In this document: positions 26,423 to 35,028 of the stretch, in pieces
How the letters are laid out: every line of letters starts with the position of its first letter
Position numbering within the stretch: position 1 is the first letter of the stretch
NCBI RefSeq assembly: GCF_004295585.1
Contig: NZ_AP019400.1
Coordinates: 6,502,501-6,566,500 of the forward strand
Direction of reading: 5' to 3'
DNA length: 64,000 bases
DNA from: Cohnella abietis
Lineage (GTDB): Bacteria; Bacillota; Bacilli; Paenibacillales; Paenibacillaceae
Program-made: the position numbers and the translations under genes
Notes under the pieces: generated by a model
What the model saw: only the letters and a program-made list of their open reading frames with translations
Databases searched by the model: none
What the model was told of the DNA's origin: nothing

Positions 26423-27274
26423 ATGAATGACAATGATATGGAATCAGAAATGGCTTGGACGAAGGATATGCTACTATTGGATCGAACAGAGGATCTGACA
26501 GGAGATAGTAGCTATTCCTTTGCTTTAGACGAGCTGCTATGCAGACAAGCTGGGGAGGGCGGTCCCGCAGTGTGCCATCTCTGGAGACACCCTCGCGCGT
26601 TCGTCATGGGAACTAAGGATAGTCGACTACCGAGAGCTGCTGATGCGGTACGCTGGCTAGAGCATTCCGGATATGACGTCTTAGTAAGGCATTCCGGTGG
26701 TGCAGCCGTTCCCCTCGACACGGGTGTTATCAACCTTTCTCTCATTATGCCGATATCAGCTACATTCGCTCAAGGGTTCCGTAATGACTTCGACCGAATG
26801 TATGCTTTCATTCGCCAATCACTTGCCTCCTTAGGCTGTAACATACATAAAGGCGAGGTCGAAGGCTCTTATTGCCCTGGAGACTATGATTTACATATTG
26901 ATGGGTTCAAATTTTGTGGGATAGCACAGCGCAGGCAAGTACGTTCGATGATTGTTCAAGCTTTCGTGCTCGTCGAGGGCTCTGGTGTGGAACGGGCCGA
27001 GCTTGTTAAAGCTTTCTATGAACGGGCCGGTGTAGGCGCAGAGCCCGGAGCTTATCCACTAATCAAGCCCACAACAATGTCCAGCCTGCAAGAGCGTTCG
27101 GTTGTCGGGAATGACGGCGTCCTTATTTTCAAAAATGCGGTTATTGAAACCCTACATGAATTACAGGCAAATCAATGGTGGCCGCCTTCAGAAAACCTTC
27201 TATCCATTCCCCAGCCTGCTATCATTCAGGATATGGGCAATAAGCTTAGACAACGGTACCCTGTCCCTAGATAA
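26423..27274 (+). CDS. lipL: Octanoyl-[GcvH]:protein N-octanoyltransferase
   Basis: Enzyme of lipoate assembly, 283 residues, in the biotin/lipoate protein ligase fold. In Bacillus, LipL moves the octanoyl group from GcvH to E2 subunits through an acyl-thioester Cys. Here Cys151 lies in VEGSYCPGDYDLHIDG, followed by KFCGIAQRRQVRS with the acyl-site Lys region; these match LipL rather than LipM or LplA. RHSGGAAVPLDTGVINLSL is the substrate-binding loop. ATG 26423 has GAGGTG 5 nt upstream. Divergent from the MFS gene. Confidence 0.88.
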   Translation: MNDNDMESEMAWTKDMLLLDRTEDLTGDSSYSFALDELLCRQAGEGGPAVCHLWRHPRAFVMGTKDSRLPRAADAVRWLEHSGYDVLVRHSGGAAVPLDTGVINLSLIMPISATFAQGFRNDFDRMYAFIRQSLASLGCNIHKGEVEGSYCPGDYDLHIDGFKFCGIAQRRQVRSMIVQAFVLVEGSGVERAELVKAFYERAGVGAEPGAYPLIKPTTMSSLQERSVVGNDGVLIFKNAVIETLHELQANQWWPPSENLLSIPQPAIIQDMGNKLRQRYPVPR

Positions 27275-27353
27275 ATGAACGGATATTGTTGATAGACCAA
27301 GAGATATGGTATTGTTTTCTAATAAATAATTGAAGTCGGAGGGCGGATTATTA

Positions 27354-28823
27354 GTGAATTCCAATGAAACATTACATCGAAGAAATAAGCTGCTTGTTAA
27401 TATCATTTGGGGGATGCTTGTTCTCGGCATTGTAGTGGACATGCTTACCGATGCTCCTACAAGCTCAATCATAGTTCTCGCTATCGTTGGCACATTAGCT
27501 GGAGGCTTAGCAACACTATTGACCTACAAGCGTTGGATGTCGGAATACATCATGTATTTTATATCCTTTATTATTACGGTTTTAACCCTACTATTAATAA
27601 TCACTGGCCCTATACTCACAACCTATTCGCTCGTTTACACCAATCTGGCTATTATGACCTTATACGGTAATTCAAGATCTATCGCATTTTCCGGTGTATC
27701 GGGGATTGCCTTAACGATCTATCTATTTATTAGCCCCTACAAGGAAGATTTATTCGGGCAACAAGATCCCTTTACAATGATCATGTATTTGTTGCTCATT
27801 GCTTCTCCCTTGTATGTATCAACCAAATTTAGCGAACGTCTACAGACTGATGTTATCTCACAAAGTGAACAAGCGGTCCTGGAGAAAAATCGCTCGCAAA
27901 TCATCGTGGATCGAGTTACCTCCTCCCTACATACGCTTAATGGTTTTAGCTCAAATCTAAAGGAGAACGTTACATCCACCAGCATTATTTCCAAGGAAGT
28001 GACTTCTTCGTTCACTGAAGTCACTTCTAGTATTGAGACGCAAAACTCAAGCATTACCGAGATTAGTGCATCCATAAGCTTTATCGAGCAAGAGGTAGCA
28101 TCCCTCGCAGAACGATCAACCTTAATGCGTGAGCTATCGCAAAATTCCGTTAATCTTACGAAAGTCGGCAGCGAAGAAGCGGAATCATTAGAAACGCAAA
28201 TGAATCATGTTCATGATACAATCGATTCTTCTGTAGAGGTCATGAACGAGCTCAATGAGCAAAATACGAAGATCAGTGATATTGTCGCCACCATTAAAGA
28301 TATTTCCTATCAAACTAATCTCCTTGCACTCAATGCAGCCATTGAAGCAGCACGTGCTGGGGAACACGGTAAGGGCTTCGCAGTTGTTTCGCAAGAAATT
28401 CGTAAGCTGGCGGAGTCCTCTAAGCAATCTACTGAGCAGATCGAGAATATTCTCGAGATGATTCGTTCTAAGACGACACTTGCCGCTGATCAGGTCATTC
28501 AAGGACAACAGACCGTCCTTGAAAGCAGCTCTGCGGTCAAGAAGGTGGCAGAGGTTATGCGTTCCCTAGCGGAAGATTCCGCGAAGGTAGAGCAGCAGTC
28601 CACCGAAGTAAACCGTTCAGCTGACGATTTGCAAGAGCAGTACAGTAAGATTACCGACCAGATTGTCACCATCGCGGGGGCTACCGAGCAGAATATGGCT
28701 TCCGTCCAAGAGATGTCGGCCAGCATGACTACTCAGGACAAAAGGATAGCAGACATCGAGGAAAGCTTTCTTCAATTGGACAAGCTCACATCCGATTTGA
28801 ATAAGATGGCCTCAGAAAATTAA
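27354..28823 (+). CDS. Methyl-accepting chemotaxis protein with polytopic membrane sensor
   Basis: Chemoreceptor of 489 residues. The N-terminal 170 residues hold about five or six membrane helices instead of the usual two helices and extracellular domain, so sensing may occur in the membrane. The cytoplasmic part is a long coiled coil whose hairpin tip, near residue 325, reads SYQTNLLALNAAIEAARAGE, the kinase-contact motif. The start is GTG 27354, 10 nt after GGAGGG; an upstream TTG at 27330 precedes the ribosome site. Followed by a strong terminator. Confidence 0.93.
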   Translation: MNSNETLHRRNKLLVNIIWGMLVLGIVVDMLTDAPTSSIIVLAIVGTLAGGLATLLTYKRWMSEYIMYFISFIITVLTLLLIITGPILTTYSLVYTNLAIMTLYGNSRSIAFSGVSGIALTIYLFISPYKEDLFGQQDPFTMIMYLLLIASPLYVSTKFSERLQTDVISQSEQAVLEKNRSQIIVDRVTSSLHTLNGFSSNLKENVTSTSIISKEVTSSFTEVTSSIETQNSSITEISASISFIEQEVASLAERSTLMRELSQNSVNLTKVGSEEAESLETQMNHVHDTIDSSVEVMNELNEQNTKISDIVATIKDISYQTNLLALNAAIEAARAGEHGKGFAVVSQEIRKLAESSKQSTEQIENILEMIRSKTTLAADQVIQGQQTVLESSSAVKKVAEVMRSLAEDSAKVEQQSTEVNRSADDLQEQYSKITDQIVTIAGATEQNMASVQEMSASMTTQDKRIADIEESFLQLDKLTSDLNKMASEN

Positions 28824-28831
28824 TTGAAGCA

Positions 28832-28874
28832 AAAATAGTCCCGAGGGGTTTAATGGACCCTTTGGGACTATTTT
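28832..28874. terminator. Bidirectional terminator
   Basis: AAAATAGTCCC and GGGACTATTTT, with an inner AGGGGT/ACCCTT pairing, form a long hairpin with T and A runs on both sides. It separates the chemoreceptor gene from the convergent ABC exporter pair. Confidence 0.85.
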
Positions 28875-28906
28875 AATTTTGATATTCTATGTGAGTCGAG
28901 TCGGTC

Positions 28907-30664
28907 TTAGGAGGTCAAAACTGCCTTCTCCCCTTTTTGCAGCTGATACATCTTAAAGTAACGTCCGCCTAGAGCCATGAGCTCATCGTGATTTCCTCGT
29001 TCCACGATCTCTCCGCGATGAAGCACGAGAATTTGGTTGGCATCGCGAATCGTCGATAGTCTATGCGCGATGATTAATGTTGTTCGGCCTTCACTGACAA
29101 CCTTGAGCGCTTTTTGGATCAATCCTTCTGTCTCGCTGTCTATACTTGCGGTAGCCTCGTCCAGAATGAGAATAGATGGATCAAATGCTAATGCCCGTGC
29201 AAAGGAGATAAGCTGCCTCTGACCAGAAGAGAGCGTGCTACCCCGCTCCACAACCTGCTCCTCATACCCATTAGGAAGCTGCTCGATAAACGGTGCTGCG
29301 CCCACATCACCAAGCGCCTTCTTCACCTGCTCCAATGTAATACCCTTATTATACAAGCTCACGTTGAACTTGATATCTCCAGCAAACAGGTAGGGATCCT
29401 GAAGCACGATGCCCATATGCTTACGCAAAGCCTGCTTAGATAACGTCGTAATATCGACTCCGTCTACGGTAATACGACCTTGCCCCGGCTCATAAAAGCC
29501 GAGCAGCAAATTGATGATAGAGCTCTTGCCGGAGCCTGTATGACCAACTAGCGCTATCGTCTCGCCTTTGCGAGCCTCAAAGGAAATTCCCTTTAATACA
29601 TTATCGCCTTCGTTGTATGCAAAGGTTACATCTTCAAATTTCACAATCCCCTGCGGGCGGGCTGACTGATCTGCGTTCCCTACCTCTTCACCATCCATGT
29701 CCATGACGGCGAACACTTTCTCCGCAGACACGAATGCTCTCTGGGCATTCGTAAGCTGATCGAATATTCCGATGATTGGATTGAATATTCTACCCAGATA
29801 ATCGATAAAGACATAAAATACACCAAAGGAAACTACAGCTTCCACAAGATAAGCACTTCCAAAATACCAGATGACAGATGCGGTGATCAAGCTACCTATC
29901 GTTCCTACGATATTACGCGAGGATAAGGAAAACACACGGAATTGTTTTACTTGATTGACATAACGATCTTCATTTAGAACGTCAAATTCCTCTAACGTCA
30001 CCTTCTCCCGACGAAAAGCTTGTATGATCGGCATGACAACGATAGATTCGTTAATCATGGCGTTCATGTCGCTAAGCCGGGCACGCATAATTGCAATGTA
30101 TTTTTTCGAGTATTTCAGATGGACATACATGATCACTGCAAATATCGGCGGAAGAATTAAAGTGAAGGAAGCTAAACGAGCGTCCAATATAAATAGAGCG
30201 ATGAATATACCGACCAACTGAAACAAGCTAACAATAAAGGTCGCCATAAAGCTCATGAACAATTCTCGAACCGCCTCGGTATCGTTAGCAATCCGAGATA
30301 CAACCTGACCGATCGGCGTATTATCGAAGTATCTAAGTGGAATACGCTGAACATGCCGCATAATATCCATTCGTATATTTTTAATAATTTGCAAAGCCGT
30401 CGATTGTAACGTGTAGGATTGAATAAAGTTGCTTATCCCCGCAATGATAATGAGTCCGATATAGAGACCAAGCAGCTTTAATACGGGTTCCATGTTCCCT
30501 GTTTGTATGTTTAGATGCTTATCAATGATAGTTAAAATAATGTAGGGACCGCCTAGCTCTGCGGCTACTGCGCAGCAAAGCACGAGTATCGCTCCGGCAA
30601 TTCTGTATTTATAGACAAGTGCATAAGCAAGCAGCCTTTGCACCGTGGATGGTTGGGTTTTCAT
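28907..30664 (-). CDS. ABC exporter half-transporter with consensus catalytic site (BmrD-like)
   Basis: Membrane-ATPase fusion of 585 residues. The six-helix exporter domain spans about 1-320. The nucleotide-binding domain has Walker A GHTGSGKSS (about 375), signature LSSGQRQLISFARAL and Walker B ILILDEATAS with the catalytic Glu. The signature LSSGQ departs from LSGGQ. It lies 33 nt downstream of a second half-transporter with a degenerate Walker B, the pattern of heterodimeric multidrug exporters such as BmrC/BmrD. Probable role: drug or lipid-like compound efflux. Confidence 0.88.
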   Translation of the reverse strand: MKTQPSTVQRLLAYALVYKYRIAGAILVLCCAVAAELGGPYIILTIIDKHLNIQTGNMEPVLKLLGLYIGLIIIAGISNFIQSYTLQSTALQIIKNIRMDIMRHVQRIPLRYFDNTPIGQVVSRIANDTEAVRELFMSFMATFIVSLFQLVGIFIALFILDARLASFTLILPPIFAVIMYVHLKYSKKYIAIMRARLSDMNAMINESIVVMPIIQAFRREKVTLEEFDVLNEDRYVNQVKQFRVFSLSSRNIVGTIGSLITASVIWYFGSAYLVEAVVSFGVFYVFIDYLGRIFNPIIGIFDQLTNAQRAFVSAEKVFAVMDMDGEEVGNADQSARPQGIVKFEDVTFAYNEGDNVLKGISFEARKGETIALVGHTGSGKSSIINLLLGFYEPGQGRITVDGVDITTLSKQALRKHMGIVLQDPYLFAGDIKFNVSLYNKGITLEQVKKALGDVGAAPFIEQLPNGYEEQVVERGSTLSSGQRQLISFARALAFDPSILILDEATASIDSETEGLIQKALKVVSEGRTTLIIAHRLSTIRDANQILVLHRGEIVERGNHDELMALGGRYFKMYQLQKGEKAVLTS

Positions 30665-30697
30665 ATAAGCCTCCTTGTATAGGGTGGGCGAGTCTTG

Positions 30698-32449
30698 TTA
30701 TTCCTCTAAGCTTGCTTCCATCTGCTGGCGCTCCCATTGTTCTCTGTACCAGCCTCCTAGAAGCATGAGCTCGTCGTGGGTTCCCTCTTCTTTAATTCGC
30801 CCTTCATCCAGTACAAGTATCCAATTCGCATGACTGACTGCTGATAACCGGTGCGTCGTGATTAGAGTTGTTTTACCTGCACGCTCTTGACGAATTTGAT
30901 GAACAATCCGGCTCTCTGTGCGAGCGTCAACAGCTGATAAGGAATCATCCAGCAGTAAAATTTCTGAGTCAATAAGCAGCGCACGTGCAATGGCAAGCCG
31001 TTGCTTCTGACCCCCAGATAGCATAACTCCATTCTCACCTACGATTGTATCTAACCCTTCAGGCATCTGGGAGATATCCTGCGTGAAGGAAGCCATTTCT
31101 ATCGCACGCGCGATTTCCTCCGGTGTAGCATTAGGCTTGCCAAGAGCAATATTATCGCGAATAGATTTAGACAATAGAAGATGCTCCTGCGGAACATAAG
31201 CCATCCAACGCTTCATCTGATCAAGAGCAATATTTTCGACCGGAGTGTTTGAAATAAAGAGCATCTCCTGACCTACTGAATACTGCCGTAATAGCTGCTT
31301 GAGAAGAGTGCTTTTCCCACTACCTGTCCTTCCGACAATGCCGAGAGTCTCCCCTCTCTCTAATCGAAAGGAAATCTTATCGAGGCTTGTTCGATTGGCT
31401 GTCGGATAGGTGAAGGTGAGTGATCTCATTTCAATTGTACTCGGTACTGCGATTTCAACAGGGTTGCGCGTATCCTCAAGGTCGGCTTGCTGTGACAGTG
31501 CAGTTTCAAGACGATCTGCTGATGCACTGCCCCGTTGGAGCACATTAATAAATTCACCGAAGGAAATCATTGGCCAAATCAGCATCCCTAAGTAAATGTT
31601 GAAGGAGATAAGCTGCCCCAATGAAATTTCGTCTTGAAATACGAGATAGGAGCCATACCCGATTCCAATACAATAGCTCACACCAACAATTAGCGAGATC
31701 AGCGGCTGGAACAAAGAATTTAAGAGCGATACTCGTCTATTCTTGTCCCTAACCTCGGAGGTCATGAGATCAAATGCATGAAGATCATGATTTTCCTGCA
31801 CATAGGATCGAATGACACGGATGCCTGAGATGGACTCTAGGACGTGGTCGTTCATCTTGCCAAAGGATTCCTGAGCAGCAATGAATCTCCCCCGTACTTT
31901 ACCACCTAATCTGCTAATAACTACAACCAGGAGAGGCAAGGGCAACAAAGCAGCAATCATTAGCTTAGCACTTATAAAGGTCAGCATCATCGCAATGACG
32001 ACTGTAGCTCCCACTAGCGTATTGACCAATGTCATGACGCCATATCCTGCTGTCTGCCCGATTGCCGAGATGTCATTGGTCGCAAGAGCCATTAACTGAC
32101 CGGTGCTGTTTCTCTGGAAGAACGCTGGTGTCATCTTAGTAAGATGCGTCAGCAGCCGTCCTCGAAGCAGCTTCTCAATCAATGAAGAATTACCATATAG
32201 CGTTGTTATCCACGTATAAACCATTACGTATATCAGCAAAGAAAGACCAATCAACAAGGTTACGGTTTGACTAAGATTGGCAGAGGTCAGCGAGCCTTGC
32301 TTAATAGCATCAATCGTATCCCCGATGAGTTTAGGAGGAATCATGGATAACAGACTGACAATAGTCATGAAACTAATGGCGATCATGTAGCTCCACCATC
32401 TATCTTTGAAAAACCACTTCAGCTTGATTACAAAAGACAAGCTCCACAC
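30698..32449 (-). CDS. ABC exporter half-transporter with degenerate catalytic site (BmrC-like)
   Basis: Membrane-ATPase fusion of 583 residues. It has Walker A GRTGSGKSTLLKQLL (about 365), signature LSGGQKQRLAIARAL and Walker B ILLLDDSLSAVD, in which Asp replaces the catalytic Glu. The partner at 28907 has the Glu but a degenerate signature, so one complete ATP site would form across the dimer. Start is GTG 32449, or TTG 32440, which has GAGGTG 6 nt upstream and gives a start like that of BmrC. Its 5' side is the gene-free repeat region. Confidence 0.88.
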   Translation of the reverse strand: MWSLSFVIKLKWFFKDRWWSYMIAISFMTIVSLLSMIPPKLIGDTIDAIKQGSLTSANLSQTVTLLIGLSLLIYVMVYTWITTLYGNSSLIEKLLRGRLLTHLTKMTPAFFQRNSTGQLMALATNDISAIGQTAGYGVMTLVNTLVGATVVIAMMLTFISAKLMIAALLPLPLLVVVISRLGGKVRGRFIAAQESFGKMNDHVLESISGIRVIRSYVQENHDLHAFDLMTSEVRDKNRRVSLLNSLFQPLISLIVGVSYCIGIGYGSYLVFQDEISLGQLISFNIYLGMLIWPMISFGEFINVLQRGSASADRLETALSQQADLEDTRNPVEIAVPSTIEMRSLTFTYPTANRTSLDKISFRLERGETLGIVGRTGSGKSTLLKQLLRQYSVGQEMLFISNTPVENIALDQMKRWMAYVPQEHLLLSKSIRDNIALGKPNATPEEIARAIEMASFTQDISQMPEGLDTIVGENGVMLSGGQKQRLAIARALLIDSEILLLDDSLSAVDARTESRIVHQIRQERAGKTTLITTHRLSAVSHANWILVLDEGRIKEEGTHDELMLLGGWYREQWERQQMEASLEE

Positions 32450-32735
32450 CTCGTTCCAAATAATATTACCTATTGTTCGATATTACCGCTTCAATGATAT
32501 GAAGTCTATGCGAACAAAATAAGGCTTACGAACTCAGTAACTCTTATATGCTTAAAATGTAATCGTTCTATGCTGTAACGAACCCCAGACTTGTTATACC
32601 CAGCAAAGTAGCACCTTTACCTCTGAATTTCACACTATACCGCCACTGGAGTTTAGACCAAAAAACAAGCTATTTTACCAGTAATAAGCTCGATACGATT
32701 CGTTAGCTAGGACCCACGTCCAGACGATTGATCAA
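32450..32735. other. Gene-free stretch upstream of the ABC exporter
   Basis: About 290 bp of AT-rich sequence before the exporter operon with no coding frame, no clear promoter and no leader peptide with an attenuator that I could recognise. Repeat-rich DNA follows at 32736. Confidence 0.5.
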
Positions 32736-32840
32736 GCATAAACGGCTAACGCCATCCTTTTTCCGGTGTTCAACGTTTATTTCGGAGGTTATTCAGATAT
32801 GGACAAGGTGAAACTTATCCACGCTGAATAACTTAAAAAC
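32736..32840 (+). repeat. Two-hairpin structured element, copy A
   Basis: Starts with GCATAAACG. Hairpin 1 pairs ATAAACG (32738-32744) with CGTTTAT (32774-32780), with an inner AACGCC/GGTGTT stem. Hairpin 2 pairs GTTATTCAG (32788-32796) with CTGAATAAC (32824-32832), with an inner GGACAAG/CTTATCC stem. An A-rich tail follows. Related copies are at 33335 and 48295. Orientation is arbitrary. Confidence 0.7.
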
Positions 32841-33200
32841 ATTCTACTTCGATGAAAAGTGATCAGGCGCAAAAGCCTATTGTGTAGCAAGTACGATCAT
32901 AAACATCGTTAATGCACCTTTGGAGGCACCCCTACTAGCTATTAACGATGAAAAACATTCTACTTCGACGAAAATGATCATGTGCAGAGTCTGTTTTGTA
33001 GCAAGTACGATCATAAACATCGTTAATGCGTCTTTGGAGGCGGCCCTACTAGCTATTAACGATGAAAAACATTCTACTTCGACGAAAATGATCATGCGCA
33101 GAGTCTGTTTTGTAGCAAGTACGATCATAAACATCGTTAATGCACCTTTGGAGGCACCCCTACTAGCTATTAACGATGAAAAACATTCTACTCAAGCGAA
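32841..33200 (+). repeat. Tandem array of a 114-116 bp unit, three copies plus a partial
   Basis: ATTCTACTTCGA begins units at 32841, 32957 and 33071, and a partial at 33185. Copies 2 and 3 are almost identical. Each unit ends with a perfect 10-bp inverted repeat, CATCGTTAAT ... ATTAACGATG, around a GC-richer loop. The CATAAACATCGTTAATG stretch resembles the start of the two-hairpin elements on both sides, so array and elements look related. Short frames across it come from the periodicity. Confidence 0.9.
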
Positions 33201-33334
33201 ATACTTCGACTCCTCCTGGCACAAGAGTGCGGGGCGCTTTGGCACTTTGGGGGACTTTATTTTTCTCCTGCTCCCCCTCCTACGTTAGGCAATACAAGTT
33301 GCCCATTATGCTGCCCCTACATACCTTGTAGCAA

Positions 33335-33437
33335 GCATAAACATTAAACGCCGTCCTATCACGACGTTCATCGTTTATGTCGAAGACATATCAGAAAAGT
33401 ATCGAAAAAATTCTATACTCTCTGATAGGTCAAAAAA
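33335..33437 (+). repeat. Two-hairpin structured element, copy B
   Basis: Hairpin 1 pairs CATAAAC (33336-33342) with GTTTATG (33373-33379), with an inner AACGCCGT/ACGACGTT stem. Hairpin 2 pairs TATCAGA (33389-33395) with TCTGATA (33421-33427), with inner AGTAT/ATACT. An A-run follows. It ends just before the AttH-type gene start, so it also occupies that gene's upstream region. Confidence 0.7.
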
Positions 33438-33444
33438 GTCAGGT

Positions 33445-34527
33445 GTGCAGAAGCCTATGTATGATGAAAGAGGATCGGTATCCATTCCTAAAGATGCAGC
33501 GGTGCATCCGACTTCCAATGTGGAATGGTGGTACTGCTATTCCTTTATTTCTGGTAGCAGGGGAAGTCAATATGCGCTGATGGCATCCTTTTTCCGTGTT
33601 GGAGAGCTGCCGGGGATTAAAGGACATTATTTAATTTATTCCCTGATTCGCTTGGATAATCCACAGTCCGTTCATCGCTCATTCCTGGATCGCCCGTTAA
33701 CTCATCTCATGACGGGAATGTATCTGCCCTTATATTTTCTACTCAAGCCAGCAGATAGGCACACATGGGGCCAATACGGGAAGCTACTCAAAGGTCAGCT
33801 ACCAAGTCCTCATGCTTGGTTGAAGAACGCGTCCGCTAGCTCACATCCAACCGTCCTTCATTACGATCATGCTCATCTTACCTTCAAAGATGATAGGAGT
33901 CAGGAGTTTATTCTTCGTATTGACGATCCTGAAGCTAATATAGAAATCAAATTCACTCCCAGCAAAAGGACAACAATTGTTGACGAGAAAGGGACAGTGA
34001 ATGGCCTTTATTACTATTCGTCTACCCAGAATACTGTTTCGGGGTACCTTCATCATCATGATGGCTCAGAGCAGGTATCCGGTGAAGGGTGGTTTGACCA
34101 CCAATGGGGACGCTATTATGGGCTTCTTAGAGGCGAAGGCTGGAACTGGTTCGGGCTGCAATTTGATGACGGTCGAGAGCTGTTAATCAGCCAGATACGT
34201 ACGGCAAAATCCACTTCCCCTCCTACAGCTATATTCATCCTGAAGGACAGTGCACTGACCTCTGTAAATAGCATCAAGCTACAGCCCTTGAGATATTGGA
34301 AAAGCCTAGCTACACTAGTAAACTACCCAGTGGAGTGGCACATTTCCATTCCTGATTATGAGCTTGAGCTGCATGTCATACCCATGTTCGACAGCCAAGA
34401 AATGCCGATCATCGGTCCCCTTCAGGCCATATGGGAAGGGGCCTGTACCTTTTACGGAATAGACCATCGTAACCGGAGATCTATTAGAGGGAAAGGATTC
34501 CTCGAGTTAGCCGGGTACGCTATGTAG
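33445..34527 (+). CDS. AttH / hydroxyneurosporene synthase-like (CrtC) domain protein
   Basis: Protein of 360 residues in the lipocalin-like CrtC/AttH family. An N-terminal HPTSNVEWWYCYSFISG motif and a later GEGWFDHQWGRYYGLLRGEG motif (about 210-230) match the two characteristic halves of the fold. No signal peptide is evident. CrtC members hydrate carotenoid ends, but most AttH-type proteins have no assigned reaction and no carotenoid genes are nearby, so a specific function should not be assumed. Start is uncertain: GTG 33445 or ATG 33457, neither with a strong ribosome site. Followed by a bidirectional terminator. Confidence 0.75.
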   Translation: MQKPMYDERGSVSIPKDAAVHPTSNVEWWYCYSFISGSRGSQYALMASFFRVGELPGIKGHYLIYSLIRLDNPQSVHRSFLDRPLTHLMTGMYLPLYFLLKPADRHTWGQYGKLLKGQLPSPHAWLKNASASSHPTVLHYDHAHLTFKDDRSQEFILRIDDPEANIEIKFTPSKRTTIVDEKGTVNGLYYYSSTQNTVSGYLHHHDGSEQVSGEGWFDHQWGRYYGLLRGEGWNWFGLQFDDGRELLISQIRTAKSTSPPTAIFILKDSALTSVNSIKLQPLRYWKSLATLVNYPVEWHISIPDYELELHVIPMFDSQEMPIIGPLQAIWEGACTFYGIDHRNRRSIRGKGFLELAGYAM

Positions 34528-34582
34528 CCTTCTACCCCAGAGCAGATGTACCTGCATGGCATAATACCAACTGCAAGAACAA

Positions 34583-34628
34583 GAAGCCCTCCAGCACCGT
34601 TTAGCTTCCTGCGGTAATGGAGGGCTTC
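34583..34628. terminator. Bidirectional terminator
   Basis: GAAGCCCTCCA and TGGAGGGCTTC form an 11-bp stem with an inner ACCG/CGGT pairing, between the convergent AttH-type gene and the small DUF gene. Confidence 0.75.
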
Positions 34629-34658
34629 TCATCTTCGTATCTCTTTTTCGTAATCTAA

Positions 34659-34949
34659 CTAAGCCTCGGAGTAATGCTCCTTGCAGAAAGCAGCCAGCGC
34701 TTCCTCTTCTTCAGCTTCCATGTCGAAGTCGAGATAACGATCCGTCGACTTCTCAATTAAATCATAGTTTACGACGCTGCCTTGCTCTTCCTCGACCTTA
34801 TAGATAGCCTTCACGTATATTCCATGTTCGGAGTATAGTTCATCGTCCTCTTCAATATTGAGGTCCAGCTTAAATTCGTACCTTGTACCTGCTAATATCT
34901 TAAATGGGTCCTTTACTAACACAACGCTGTATTCTGTAACAGTAAACAT
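34659..34949 (-). CDS. Small acidic conserved protein, DUF6509-like
   Basis: Cytosolic protein of 96 residues, strongly acidic toward the C-terminus (MEAEEEEALAAFCKEHYSEA). The start FTVTEYSVVLVKDPFKILAG followed by RYEFKLDLNIEEDDELYSE resembles a small Firmicute family of unknown function that I recall as DUF6509. No catalytic motif, membrane segment or signal is seen. Monocistronic. The family name is from memory and is moderate in confidence; that it is a real gene is well supported by its composition and position next to a terminator. Confidence 0.7.
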   Translation of the reverse strand: MFTVTEYSVVLVKDPFKILAGTRYEFKLDLNIEEDDELYSEHGIYVKAIYKVEEEQGSVVNYDLIEKSTDRYLDFDMEAEEEEALAAFCKEHYSEA

Positions 34950-35028
34950 GTCCTCATCCTTCCTATACCTCTGAACTCATTATACACGTATAATGGCGCA
35001 GGAACGAGAAACTATCTGAATCGTGGAG

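Noticed and set aside
32450..32735. Leader peptide and antibiotic-responsive attenuator as in bmrB of Bacillus
   Set aside because: No short coding frame with a ribosome site followed by a terminator/antiterminator pair could be found.
32824..32840. Hairpin 2 of element A as a plain transcription terminator
   Set aside because: The run that follows is A-rich on the plus strand and precedes the stem on the minus strand, so no T-run follows the stem in either transcript.
32841..33200. CRISPR array
   Set aside because: Units are 114 bp with no separate unique spacers, and no cas genes are present.
32877..33288. Repeat-coded peptides in the 114-bp array, both strands
   Set aside because: Amino-acid repeats mirror the DNA repeat on both strands. 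No ribosome site or family resemblance is seen.
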